Positions 43,520 to 56,238 of a stretch of DNA of 64,000 nt are shown in pieces. This stretch comes from Lepraria neglecta. Lineage: Eukaryota > Ascomycota > Lecanoromycetes > Lecanorales > Stereocaulaceae. The stretch spans positions 124,001-188,000 of the forward strand of contig CM065651.1 of the NCBI GenBank assembly GCA_033220425.1, in the 5' to 3' direction. Both the position numbers and the translations under genes were made by a program. The notes below the pieces were generated by a model. That model searched no databases, was not told where the DNA came from, and was given only the letters and a program-made list of their open reading frames with translations. The number at the start of each line of letters is the position of its first letter. Position 1 is the first letter of the stretch.

Positions 43520-45301
43520 TTTACCTAAGGAGTAGTAGGTTAGTATCGATCTAGATAGAGAGACTATCGAGACTATTCTTAATAAAGACTTATTATATAA
43601 GATATAGTTAATAGAGTTCTTTAAGATAAATCGTTTTACTAAGGAAGCTTTAGAGAATAATTAGCCTCTACTATTTAGAAGAAAAAACGGGTAACTATAC
43701 CTTCTAGATATAAACCCTCTTAACTATCTATATAACGAATTTCCTATATATTTTATATAGGATAAGAGGAAACGGAGATAGTTTATTCGCGAGAAGGGGG
43801 AGGTAATTAGATATATATATATAATTAGTTCTAAATAGGGTAATTTATACTATTACCGACTCCTTCTTATCTACTATTGTTACGAACTACGTTGCGTGCG
43901 GTAGTCGTAGTATAGATTGATTCTCACTAGGATGGGAGTATAATAGAGTAAGAGTATAAAGTAGGCTTCAAGTGATACTAAGCGGGTCTGGTATATGATC
44001 AGATGATATATATTCAGTGCCTAGCCTAAGAGATCTATCGTATATAGTAGATACTAGATAAAAACAGAAGTAAGTTAAGTACGATGCTCCAAGTGGTGAG
44101 TAGTACTCCGCATATATAGATATACGAAAGTTCGCCAAGCCCTCCTTGAGCGTACTAATCGCACGGCGCTTATTGCGCTTATAATCCTTGAGCGTATTAA
44201 GCGCACTACGCTTATAATACTTATCGCTTAGTATACCAAGCCTCAGGGTCTTGTCCAAGTCGTATACTGATTCGTCCGACTCGGTGCCAAGCCCGTTCGA
44301 CAACGTTCGGTAACTATGCGTTCAAGACAGCACGGTTGTGGCTTATAATATTAGCTCCCTCTCCTAGATTTCTCGTCCCGAGAAACTATCCATCCTTTAT
44401 ATTACCCTACCGTGCCAAATATTCAAAGAAGTAAGCCGTCCGCCGAAAGGAGCTGGCCAGTAAATTATCCGAGTTTGTAATACGGCTATATTCTCGATGC
44501 GTTGCCGGTGGCAAGTAGTATCTAGTAGGTACTGAATCCGATCGATACTCTAACTGCGTAGACGGTAGTAGGAAATACGACCTTATAGTATTAGTCCTTG
44601 AGATACGTCGTATTAAAAAGCGGCGAAATGAAATACTATAGGAGCTATCCGATTCTATAGTAAAGCTCGGTTATCTCTAAAAATAGCTCGAGGCGGTAGA
44701 AGGTAAAAAGAAGCTAATAGTCGAACGTGAGCTACAGAACATTAGGGAACTAGAGGAGGACTAGTATATCGCTTCTACGTCTTCTAATAACCTAATATTC
44801 AACGCCTCGTCCGAACGGTTCGATCTCCCCGGCGGGCTAGAAGCCCCCGAGAGCTTCGACTAGTCGATAGAGTAGAAGAGACGCTACTACTAACTACCCT
44901 TACTATATCTAAAGTTAAGGCTTTAGTTAAGGAAAATCTCTAATATAAAGAACTAACCTATAGTTTTAATTACCGTAGCGGTATTAATCCTCTCTTCGGT
45001 ATATTTAAGTATAGCTATATTATATTAGTAGGCTATATAGCGTCTTACGCGTATAATATTTACTTACTTTAGTATCGAGTCTACGGCCCTCGTATATTAC
45101 TAATATTTAGGTACTTCGGTAAGCTAGGAAGTAGAGAGGTTATTAAGCTCGCGGTATTATATATAAAGTCTATCAGGGAAGATAGGGAGTAAATTCGTCG
45201 GATATTAAGTATATATAGTAATACTTTACTAAATAATAGCGACGAGACTATAAACTATAAGAAGAAATATTAAGAAACGTCTAGCTAAATATTTATCCGA
45301 C

Positions 45302-45422
45302 TTAGATAGGGTAAAACTAAATTAGATACTACTCGAATAGTATAAAACCTAAGTTAGATACTACTTAGATAGGGTAAAACTAAATTAGATACTACTCGGA
45401 TAGTATAAAACCTAAATCGGAT
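45302..45422 (+). repeat. 63-bp direct repeat, two copies
   Basis: TTAGATAGGGTAAAACTAAA begins both units and AGTATAAAACCTAA follows in each. The units are adjacent and nearly identical. Confidence 0.55.
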
Positions 45423-46019
45423 ACTAATTAAACAAGAGTAAAAAAGGGCGAAATATATACGCCGCTGATCTACTAGAGTTTTACTAGGTACTACTAATAG
45501 TTTAGTAACTAGGTATCGTAACTCTCTATCTTAGTTATTTACTCGAATTATAAGAAGTAGAATATATACTTAGATTAGTAGATAATAGATTATTATAGAA
45601 TTAAGGAAAGCGTATTTAAATAATCTATAAAGAAGTTAAAAAAGGATTAGTATAAGCGCTAGTTAAACTTATATTAATATTACTAATAATATACTTTTAT
45701 ATACTAAAGGAGCTATTAGTAGTAGCTATATTTTAAACGGATTATATATATAGAAGACTTTATTTAGATTCGACTATCTATTTACATCTTGTATAGAAGA
45801 TATATAGCTACTAATTAGTAGAAATATATAGACTATATAAGAATTAATCAATTATAGTAAAAGAAAACTGGTAGCTATATATTAGTAGTATTATATTATT
45901 AATTGAGCTAATAGCTAGCTAAATATATAATAGATATACTAATTAGTTAGTATTATATTAATAGTAATATCTAATTACTAATTGGCTATATATTATACTA
46001 ATAGTAATATCTAATTACT

Positions 46020-46187
46020 AACTGGCCTAATATCGTTAAATTAGTAGTATTGAGTTGCAGATCGAGCTGATTTGATACTATTAGTAATATTGAGTTGCTG
46101 ATTCCGCTGAACGTAACTATTAGCCCTACCGGCGCGCTCGGTAACTCGGGATTTCCCAGCAACTTTTGGGGAAGCGCGATGAAGTCT
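46020..46187 (-). repeat. Inverted copy of the Helitron 5' terminal sequence
   Basis: Read on the minus strand from 46187, TCGCGCTTCCCCAAAAGTT, then GGGAAATCCCGAGTTACCGA and GCGCGCCGGTAGGGCT, match 37987-38080 in the same order. This fits the 5' end of a second, short Helitron-derived copy in opposite orientation, inserted in the gag region. Confidence 0.5.
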
Positions 46188-46874
46188 AAAATCCTAAGTA
46201 CCGGCAGTATCCTAATAACGCGTAATAGTCTCTTAGTACTTATATTTATATAGGAAAAGAACCTTAAGCGTTATCTATTAACGCTTAGATCTAGTAGTAA
46301 GGGTAGGTCTTTAGAAGAACGAGTATCTAGTACTCTAACTAAGTCCGCTAGTAGAGAGCTAGTAGGATATTAGTAAGGTAGTAAGAAGAGACGAAATTCT
46401 AAGTCTTATCTAGTATCTAAGGCTAACCCTGACTACTATAATAATAGCTATTATTATTACGGTAAGACGGGGTATTAGAAACCAGAATATCCCTATAGGG
46501 ATAATCTAAGCTTTATCTCTATTAATACGGTATAGTTAAAAAAAGATAGTACCCTACTACTACTAAGTAAATAGAGGAAGATAGATAAATAGAAGCCTTA
46601 GAACCTCTTTACTTTATAGGATAAGTAATCCTCCTAGGTAGTTAATAGCCCGTTAAGGGGCTAATTAACCCTAGGGTAATAATTAGCTTGGTCTCTCAGC
46701 GGTTTATAGTATATACGTCGCCGAAAGCGCCGCCAAACAATAGAGGAGCTTAAACCGGCTCTTAGGAAAGAATAGAGGGCTATTACAATATATAAGATAC
46801 GCCGGAGGATAGCTGAGATGTCTACTAGGTGCCGCGAGTTCGCTATAAATAGGAGTAGAGCCGTTAGAAGCACC

Positions 46875-47045
46875 CTATGGTAGTGAAATAAGACGTTCTA
46901 GACTAGTTTCGAATATATATATACTCGCTCGGCTAAACCTCCTCCTATTGCTAGGACTGACCAGCTTTGATTTCCTAACAACGGATGTTCGAAGACTCTA
47001 TATATTCTTCTCCGCGAGAATACTAGGGTTGATTAGCTTTGATTT
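46875..47045 (-). pseudogene. Distal C-terminal end of a polyketide synthase, cut off by Copia
   Basis: When the Copia unit and one copy of its 5-bp target duplication are discounted, the minus-strand frame of the ACP at 63362 continues here without a shift into KLINPSILAEKN. The first stop (TAG, 46998-47000) is where a highly reducing PKS would normally end, shortly after the carrier domain. Downstream, a second RKSKLVSPS-like copy suggests an imperfect tandem duplication of about 75 bp that predates the insertion. This piece alone codes for nothing. Confidence 0.6.
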
Positions 47046-47208
47046 TGTTGCAATGGCAGAAAATACTCAATTAACTGACTAGCTAATAGATAGGAATCTA
47101 TAGAGTACTAATAGACATCTCTGTCTATTTGCTAATACTTCTGCCTATAACTAGCGGAGAAGGACAATAGAATCGCATAAAGAGCAATCAGGTAACTAGA
47201 TTGCAATA
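47046..47208 (-). repeat. Copia 3' LTR (163 bp)
   Basis: This LTR is the same length as the one at 63194. It differs mainly by C-to-T and G-to-A changes, for example ending CAATA where the other ends CAACA. The target duplication GATTT directly precedes it on the plus strand. Confidence 0.85.
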
Positions 47209-49256
47209 CTCCCCTCGAGTCTATTTATAACGTAGCCTTGGTATTTCTATATACCTATATTCGCAACGAACTTCTGAAAGCTCGCCGCCGGTAGAGGCTT
47301 AGTAAGACCGTCCGCAAGTATATCCTTAGTACTAATATATTTAATCCTAATCTTCCCATCCACCGTAACCTCTCTGATATAATACTACGCTATATCTATA
47401 TGCTTTATTCGGCGGTAAAACTCAGGGTTCGTAGAGAGAGTAATAGCGCCTTAGTTATCTATATAGAGAAGAACGGGATCCTTCTCCTTCCTTAGTCCAA
47501 GCTCGCTAAGTAAATAGTAGATCTAGATAGCCTCCTTTGCAGCCTCTGTTATTACTATATATTTAGACTTAGTAGAAGATATAGTAACTATAGTCTAGCG
47601 CTTAGAAGACCATAAGATAGGACCCCCATTCAGTATGTAGATATAGCCTCCGGTAGATTTTCTTCCGTCGATAACCCCTATATAGTCCACATCAGAATAT
47701 CTAACCAAGCCCTTATTCCTAGCTCTTAAGTATATAATACCTCGTCTAAGTATACCTTTAATATACCGAAAAATACGGTCTAGGGCTTATATTTATAGAG
47801 GACCTGGATTAGAATAGTAACGACTAAGGATAGAGACGGTATAGGTAAGATTAGGTCTTATTTCTACTATAGCGTATATAAGGCATCCAATAGCCGATTG
47901 GTAGCGCTTGATAGTAGCTTTAGATACTTGTATAAGAGGAGGAATTATAAATCCTAGGACTCCGGTATCCATGGGAGTAGCGGTAGGGTAATAATTATCT
48001 ATCTCAAAACGCTATAATACCGTTATTAAATACGAACGCTAATATAGTATAATTCTAGTAGGATGACGTTCGATCTTAATACCCAAATAGCGAGTAGTAG
48101 GATCTATATCAGTCATTCTGAATTTGGTACTGAGTTATTATTTAAGCTCGTTGACTTTTATAATCTCTATACCGACTATAAGTAGATTATCGATATAAAG
48201 GGCGATATAGATAGTCTTATCTATAGATATAAATACGTAGTAGTCCGCAGTTATTCTTATAAAACCTAGTTAGGAGAGGAAGCTCTAAATAGTTACGTAC
48301 TAGATACGAGGAGATTACTTCAGCCTATATAGAGCTTTTTGTAGCTTGTAGACCTTATTCGTCCCGTCTTCGAACTCCGTAGACTAAACGATATAGATAA
48401 GCTTATCGAGAAGACCGTAGAGGAAGGTAGTAACTATATCTATTTACTCTATATAAAGGTCTCCTTTAGCGGCAGTTAAGATTATTAATCTATAAGAGAC
48501 TACCTTAATAATAGAGGCAAAAGTCTCCTTATAGTTAATGCCCTATTCTTATTAATAGCTATAGACTACCTACCGAGCCTTCCGCTTAATAGAGCTATCT
48601 TCCTTCTTCTTAATACGGAAGACCTATTTCCTAGTAAGAGGCTTATAGGATAGGTTACCTATAGGAGGATCGACGAGGTCCTATATAGAGTTCTCTATTA
48701 GGGAATTATATTCTAACTATATAGCTTCTTTCTAAAGAGACTAATTAGCTATCTTTATAGCCTACCGAAGAGTCTATAGTTCTTAAGGCTAAAGGTTAAG
48801 AGTCTCCCCTTTAGATAAGGCGCTAAGAACTTTTACTATATAGATATAAAACTTTAGCGTTAGTCCTTCCAAAATATCGTCATCGCTAAATAGACGAACG
48901 ACCATATCTAAGAAATTAGTATAGTACTCCCTGAATTTTATGCCTTTAGATCTCGTAGTATCTCTAGGCTAGAAGCTATCAGGGATCCGGTTCTTTAGAT
49001 TACAAGGTTTCTTTTTAGGTAGATTATTATCTTCCTCGCTAGCTTTATTAGAAGAAGGCTCCCCTAAAGGTAGTAGAGAAAGGTTACTTGAATCTATAGA
49101 AGAAAGGTCTATAGTAGGGACTATAAGTAATAGTGAATTATTGCGTTCTAAACCTGCAAGGAGTAAATCATCTTGCTTAGTCTATAGTAATAGCGTTATT
49201 TCAGACTCCCCTAGTTAGTAGATAGTATCCTTATTAACTTTGATATCTTGATAGGC

Positions 49257-49374
49257 TACTACGGCATACGCCAAGCATTTTCGCTTAGCAAGTAATATCT
49301 AGCTTAGCAAGCTTAGCTTAGAACATATCAATCTTTCAACCACTCATTCATATATAAGCTCCTTTGCCCTAGCA
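49257..49374 (+). repeat. Gypsy 5' LTR (118 bp)
   Basis: Starts TACTACGGCATACG and ends CCCTAGCA, followed by AA and TGGTAGTAATAGG, a plausible primer-binding site. It is nearly identical to the 3' LTR. Confidence 0.8.
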
Positions 49375-52300
49375 AATGGTAGTAATAGGCTCAACTATCT
49401 TGTTCAAGCACCATTTCATCGGCTTGACAAGCACCAGATCCGTTCGCTCGTCCAGACCGAGTCTCGACAAGCACCAGCTTCACCAAAGCACCAGCTGCCC
49501 AGCAGCCACCAGTCCTCCCTGTCCTCCCTGTCTTCCGCTACGCCAGTAGCTGCCCTAAAATAGTTATAAGCCCTAACTATCTCAGTACTACTTCCGCCTA
49601 TACTAGCACCTCAAGCTCGTCAAGTATTATAGGCACTTACCAGGAAAAGAATCTATACTACGCGTTCCCCCTTAAAAGGTCTTCTATATCCTTAATACCC
49701 GCTATTATAAGAAGTCTTTACTGTGGCTTCCTCGAGCTATAACCCGGTCAGCCGTAATACTATCGTTATCGCTTTCCAGCTTAATAAATTCATTAAGTTA
49801 GAATACTTCTACGCCGAGGCTATTAGTAATCTTACTCGCTATATTATTTCTTATCTTATTAAGAATAATTTTAGACCTGCCCAGTAAGGCCGTATTCTAG
49901 GTGCCTGAGACTACCGAACGAGATCACGGTCTATTAAAGCACTATCCTGGCTATCCGACTGGGCTCTAGATTATTCTATTTTTAGAGCCTCTCTAACTAA
50001 ATTCGAGAAAGATACCGAGCGTTCTAGATAACTTCTTCAGGAACTACCTTCTACAGGAAGTACTCCTCCTGGAACGCCGCCTTCTTCGACAGCCTTAAAT
50101 CCTTCCGGTAGTAGTACTACTACTATAAGAGCAACCTCTGCTGACGAAGCTATCTATAGTCAGCCTATCGGACCTCGCAATATAGATAACTAATAACGTA
50201 ACCAAAATTAACCCTAGCAACCTCAGCCTCTCAACGATAATTAATAATACCTAGGTAACCAAGGCGGTCCTAACAAAAACCAGTAGCCTTTTATAAGAGC
50301 CTAAATAGATATCCTCGCCGAGATACTCGATAGTACGCTTAAGAGACGCTTTAACCGTTATTAATAATAACCTAGTAATCCAGGTAACCCGGGCAATCCT
50401 GGGAATCCTAACGATAATCCTGGTGGCAATAGAGAAAATCCTAGTGGTTATCCTAGTAGTTATCCTGGCGGTCCTCCAGGAGGAAATGCCCCCTATATTA
50501 ATCCTTAGGCCGCTATACTTCTAAAGCCGCTGAAGGAATCTGATATTGGCTACTTTAATCTAGATTTCTCCGACGATAACTATAACCCGGTAGCCCCTAT
50601 TATCAGTACCAAATACGGCGTCTACTACCGGGATATCTATATTTTCTATACTAGACTCGAGGATATTACAAGCCAGAGAGGCGAGGCTGCTGTTTTAGCA
50701 GTTCTTTCCAGATGCCTAAAAGGCAGCGCTGTCATCTAGTAATTAGCTGAGCTCGGCAGTACCGAACTCGAGATTCTTCGGGCAGTAAATCTTCAGTAGT
50801 AGATCTAGATTCTTACTAAGCAATTTAAGGAACGAATATCGGAAGCACTAAAGAATCTGCAGAATAAATAGTATACCTTCGCGGACGCTCGTAATAGACG
50901 CTCTCTACGTGCCTATATTTACTATATTATCAGCTATACCAGAGCGGCTAAAATGGAATCTACCTTCCAGCAAATTACGCACGCTTAGAACCACCTATCC
51001 TCCGAGTTTAGATATAATATCCCTAAGCCTTCGCTAATAACGACCTTAAGTACTTTTCTTAACCAGCTCGCTTCTAAGGCCAGTATCTGGGAAGAGATAG
51101 CCCGATGATCTTATAATTCGTCGAAGGCTACTAATTAATATAGTAAGGACTTTCGACGTTTAGATTATAATAATAGACAGAATTTCTAGCCGTCAACTTC
51201 TCGTCAACCTTATCAGTCTCTATATTAGAATAATACTTATAATTCTTAGCAACAGCAGTCTTACCAGCAGGGTAATCGTACCTTACTAAGTATACGTTAG
51301 CCTCTCTAAATTACTGGATCCGCCGGAAACACGTCCGCTAGCAGGAATTAGTCGTCGAATTAAAAGTAAGTCGCTGACCGAAACACCGGAAGAAATAACT
51401 AGCGGAACTAGAAACCTAGGCCACGTTTTAGCGGCAAGATATACGCTGCTAATAAAAGCGAAGACCAGGCCTAGGCCCAGGCTACTAAGGATACTCAAGA
51501 CCTACTAGAAGATTACGATAGTAACGAAGCTAAGGAATAAGGAAATTACTATACCGACGAAGACTTAGACTACTATAAACTGCAAGATAACGACCCTAAT
51601 AGCTACTTCGGAGCTACTGCCGTAAGTAACGGTAACGCTATTAATAGTAGCGAATCTACTACTATAGTAGAATATCGACGCTGCCTACAGGTTTTCAAGT
51701 CTAAGAATCAACTCTATTAGCATCTTAGCAATTCCGGTAAGGGAAGACGAGCTTGTGATTCCGCATGCCCAGGCTACCCAGCGGAATCCAACGCCTTCCC
51801 CGTTTCTGAAGCTACTCGAAGTAAGACTTTAGCCCCTCCGAAGAAAGCTGAAGGTAAGACTTCTATACCGCCGAATAAAGCGAGGGTTATTAAGTCGATA
51901 TCCAGCTCCGCTAAAGAAGTCGGGACTAGATACGCTTTCCGCCAGTACTATTATACTATAGTCCAAATTCTTCTATTCCCTAAGCAGCCCCCCGAGAAAG
52001 GTTATACTAATACTGGCTACTTAGTAATACTTACGGATCGTACCTTTATTAAGAAGCTTCTTCCTACCTCTAAAATCTGCTAAATAGTCAGCCTAATTAT
52101 AGTGCGTAGTCTTAGTTCTAATCGCTATAAGATATCTAAGTATATTATTATTCCCTTATACTTCCCGGGCAAGTACTAAGATAGTATAGATACTCTTGCT
52201 ATAACTTCGCTAAGGGAGATTTATATTATCGACGAGCTTAAAGCGAATATCCTGATTAGTATAGACATTATAGTACCGGAAGGCATCGATATTATTACCT

Positions 52301-55300
52301 CTAAGGCTATTATATTAATTAGGAGCTATAAGGTCGAAGTCCTAGTTAAGGTTAAGGGTATAGGCAAGACTATATACTACCCTGTTTATACAAAGAATAC
52401 AATTATTATCCTACTTTATTCAGAAACCTAGATTCTAGCATATTATACTGCCTTACTAGACTGTAATTTCCTTTTCGAACCTGCCGAAACTCCCCTCTTA
52501 CTCTATACTCATCTTATTAATACTTCTATAACAGCCGTCCTCGCTAAGAATAACTCTAATATACCTGTCAAGATTCCTAGAAATCTGAAGTTGGGTACTA
52601 TCTGTAACACCGACTTTGATAACTGTTTTCAGGTTACCCCCGAAGATACTATTAAGCTTGCTACTTAGTGTCCTGCCGCCGAATATAAGGCAAGCTAGAT
52701 TAAATATATCTATAACAAGGTTATCAAGCCTACTACAATAGTATTTCTCGCCGCTATAGCAACAGTTTCCTCGGTACCGAACTCAGGGTTAGCGAATTTC
52801 CGGAGCCCGGATATAGTAGTGAACACAACGCTAGCTGACGTCGTTATACTAATTGGAGTTATAGTATTCGGTGCTTCTAAGCCTATCTAGGCTGTTATCG
52901 ATAGATTTCCTACACTATAGGAGGAACAGGGCTTTACCAAGGTCCCCGAGCAAGACTAGATATGAATTCCCCTTAGATCGGACTGGCAAGAGAAGATTCT
53001 AAAGACGCCTAGAGTATATCCGCTTAGTAACGACGCTAAGGCGGTTATCGATAAAACTTTTGATAAGCTATATAGCTAGGGCCGTATATAGTAGACGAAG
53101 GAATCGACGCTATTTAGCTTCCCGGTTTTTATTATATAGAAGATATTACCTGATAGTACCCGAAAGGGCAGAGCCGTAGTGGATATACGAGGCTTGAATG
53201 CGGTAACTCAGCTAGACGTCTACCTACTACCTTTATAGTCGGATCTTATTAGCGCCGTCTAGGGTTATAGCTTTATAAGTATTATCGACTGCGCGAGTTT
53301 CTTCTACTAGTAGCGTATATATCCAGATGATCAGTATAAACTTACTGTTATAAGCCACCGAGGATAGGAAACTTTTAACGTTGCAGTAATAGGCTATAAG
53401 AATTCCCCTTTATATATATAAAGGCAGATTAATCAAGTTCTTTAGCCTTATCGAAATTTTGTAAAAGTATACGTTAATAACGTAGTTATTTTCTCTAAGA
53501 CTTTGCGGGAGTATATATAGTACTTATCTATAATCTTCGCCTTATTCGCTACTAATAGTATCTTAATTAACCTAGCGAAGGCCTTTCTAGGTTATCCCTC
53601 AGTGTAGCTACTCGGCTAGAAAGTTAATAGTTTAGGTCTTTCGACGTTAGACGACAAGTTATAAGCAATATTATAGCTTACTTTCCCTAGAACATTATTA
53701 TAGCTAGAAACGTACCTTGGTATAACAGGTTAGCTGCGGAATTATATACCTCACTACGCTACAATTACTAGACCTTTACAGGACCGTAAGAAAGCGCTCT
53801 TGTCGAGCGCGCCCAGGGCCGGTTCCGAGAGGAAGAATTTTACTATACGAGCAGGCGTTGACGATCCGACACTATCCGAAGAGGCAGCTTTCAGAATACT
53901 TTAGTATACGCTTTCGAAGCCGTTATTTCTAGCTTATTTCGATAATAAACGTCCCCTTTATATTGACCTCGACGTAAGTAAAGTCTTCGGCTTCAGGGCT
54001 ATGATTTATTATATTGACGGCAAGCTTAATAAGGAGTACCTAAAGCGTTCCCAGGTCCGCCCGGTCCTATTCCTTAGCTATCTTCTTAAGGAGGCTAAGA
54101 CTCGCTACTAGCCTACGGAATTAGAACTTGCTGGTATTGTTTGGGTACTTGGCAAAGTCCGCTATATAATTAAGTCGGTACCGGAAACGATTATCTATAC
54201 CGACTATAGCGCCGCTCTAGGTATTACGAAGTAGACTTTACTAATAACTACGTCTATAGCGAAGCTGAATCTACGCCTTGTCAGAGCTTCCGAATATATC
54301 TAACGCTTTCGAGATCTATATTTCCGGTATAAGCCTAGGAAGCAGCACATCGTCCCGGACGCTTTATTACGCCTTTATTCAACTACGACAGCACCTTTCG
54401 ACGGTACCGAAGGAGAACTTAATATACTCTACAGCTACGCTTACACTACTTCAGCTCTTGTCGAGCTAAGTTAAGACTTACAGTAGCAACTCCTCGAAGG
54501 CTATACTAGAGATTCTTCTTAGCAGAAGATTACCAAGGTTCTTAGTGATAACGAGTATGAAAATACTACTAAACTTCCGTTCCTTCTCGACGATAAAGGA
54601 CTTATCTAGTATATCGATAATACTACCGGCAACTATACTTATAACGCTAGGCGCTTATATATCCCTAACTCCTATATTAAAACTTTCTTCGACGTCGCCT
54701 ACTTAGACTCTTATATTAGTTTCGCTAAATACTATAAAGTACTTTCCTAGTAATAGTACATTCGAGGACTTACTCAGCAGCTACGGGAGTACCTATATTA
54801 TTATTCCAAGTACTAGCTCTACTAGACTCGCCGCTATCTTCCGAATAGCTTACTATAACTAATCTTATCGCCTCTAACACCTTTCTATACGCTGATAATT
54901 AACTTTATCCTTATATTACCAGTTTCCTTGAAAGGGTACAACATTATTATATTAGTTACGGATAAGTTCTCTCGGCGGATAAGCCTTATTCCTAGGAAGA
55001 AGACTTTCACTACTACTAACTAGGCAAGCCGCTTACTCCGCCGACTACAGAAAGTCGACTAGGGCCTGCCTAAAGTTATTATTTCGGATTGAGACAGGAA
55101 GTTCCTAAGCGATCTATAGTCCGTACTATTCCATAAACTCGGGGTTAAGCTCTTATATTCAACAGCGTATTACCTATAGATAGACGGGTCTAGCGAGCGT
55201 ACTAACCAGACCGTTAAAATCGCGATTCGTTTCTGGATATTAACGCTGGAAGATCTTACCGAATGGCCTCTAACGATTCCGGCGATTTAGTCCGCCTATA

Positions 55301-56120
55301 ATAACAGTGTCTCAGCTCCCCTTACGTACTCCCCGAACTAGGTTATCTACGGCTTTATACTTAACCAGGTACTAGACCTTAGTAGTTATAAGAAAGAGGC
55401 GTTGCCGAAAGAAATTACTTATTTAGAAGCTTCGGACGCTATTACCTTCGCCTAGATAACGTCGAAATTTCATTATGATAGACATTACTAACCGTAGTAC
55501 TTCCGTAAGGGAGACTTTATATTACTACGGCTTTATAAGGGTTATAATATCCCTGCCAACAAGCTCACCGGAAGAAAATATAGTTAGTAATTTATAGGAC
55601 TATTCAGAGTCCTCGAAAGGATTAGTAAGCTCGCGTACCGCCTAGCAATTCCCGATTATTAGAAACTATATCTAGTCTTTACTATCACCCAATTAGAGCC
55701 TTGTCTAGACCCCAAGACTAATCTATTCAAGCGCCCTCGACCTGATTATCTACCAGCTATTAGCGTTAACCGCGGAGGCGAGGAATAGGAGATCGAGCGT
55801 CTACTAAATAAGCGTATTATTAAGAAGGGACGTAGTAAAGCTACCGAGTACCTTATTCGCTGGAAAGGATAGGGCCCGGAGTAGGATACCTAGACGAATA
55901 TTAAGTATATGTCAGTAAAAGACCTCGTCAACGACTATAAACGGAACGCTTGATACTATTATTATAACGAAGGATTTCGATTCCTAAGAATAGGCGTTAT
56001 CGGAATTCGGTTGTCAGTTACTAGGAATGTTTCGTTTTACATATATCCTTGCTAAGTATATCCTTCTATACATCCATTGTCAACAAGGACGCCGACGTCT
56101 TTCTTTCTATCCGTGGCATT

Positions 56121-56238
56121 TACTACGGCATACGCCAAGCATTTTCGCTTAGCAAGTAATATCTAGCTTAGCAAGCTTAGCTTAGAACATATCAATCTTT
56201 CAACCACTTATTCATACATAAGCTCCTTTGCCCTAGTA
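56121..56238 (+). repeat. Gypsy 3' LTR (118 bp)
   Basis: Starts TACTACGGCATACG and ends CCCTAGTA, then TAGGC. It differs from the 5' LTR at only a few positions, all transitions. Confidence 0.8.

Larger units (their letters stand above)
37986..43875 (+). mobile_element. Helitron, RIP-decayed and interrupted
   Basis: From about 39.2 to 41.8 kb the plus strand, with many stops, reads as a Helitron_like_N domain. It has an NPRYTNRG-like start, a PISSK...IIITPP block, KGRGLIKIPE followed by the HPsY-L-LLFP-type segment, then DALIVVxYQ and a FIY-HI-like replication-initiator region. It resumes at 43528-43860 after a hAT-like insertion. The presumed 5' end at 37986-37987 begins A|TC (TCGCGATTTCCC), as Helitrons insert between A and T. 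The helicase half and a 3' hairpin end are not found, because the element is cut by an LTR at 43876. It is non-functional. Confidence 0.55.
43876..46874 (+). mobile_element. LTR retrotransposon fragment: LTR plus gag, RIP-decayed
   Basis: An LTR starts TGTTACGAACTACG at 43876 and runs to about 44310. After it, plus-strand translation gives gag-like sequence (a block around 44930-45240 with SFNYRSGINPLFGIF), and near 46430-46510 a CCHC zinc-knuckle-like stretch with several Cys changed to Tyr. The gag is interrupted from about 45.27 to 46.19 kb by other repeats. No pol is present in the window. The second LTR is not seen; the copy at 37791 is only a remnant and may belong to another insertion. 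Confidence 0.5.
49257..56238 (+). mobile_element. Ty3/gypsy chromovirus nested in Copia (6982 bp)
   Basis: Two 118-bp LTRs (49257-49374 and 56121-56238) and a 5-bp target duplication TAGGC (49252-49256 and 56239-56243) delimit it. Plus-strand order is gag (about 49.7-51.7 kb), protease region, RT (about 52.9-53.7 kb, with GRAVVDIRGLN), RNase H (with FTIRAGVDD), integrase (about 54.8-55.5 kb, with LVTDKFSRR and GSSERTNQ) and a C-terminal chromodomain (55.77-55.93 kb, with EIERLLNKRI and EYLIRWKG). Trp and Gln codons are often TAG or TAA, so it is RIP-inactivated. The frames are otherwise nearly continuous, which suggests a recent insertion. Confidence 0.85.

Noticed and set aside
46661-46873. 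A 70-codon minus-strand hydrophobic frame
   Set aside because: It lies in RIP-mutated gag sequence; AT-rich decay readily gives hydrophobic frames.
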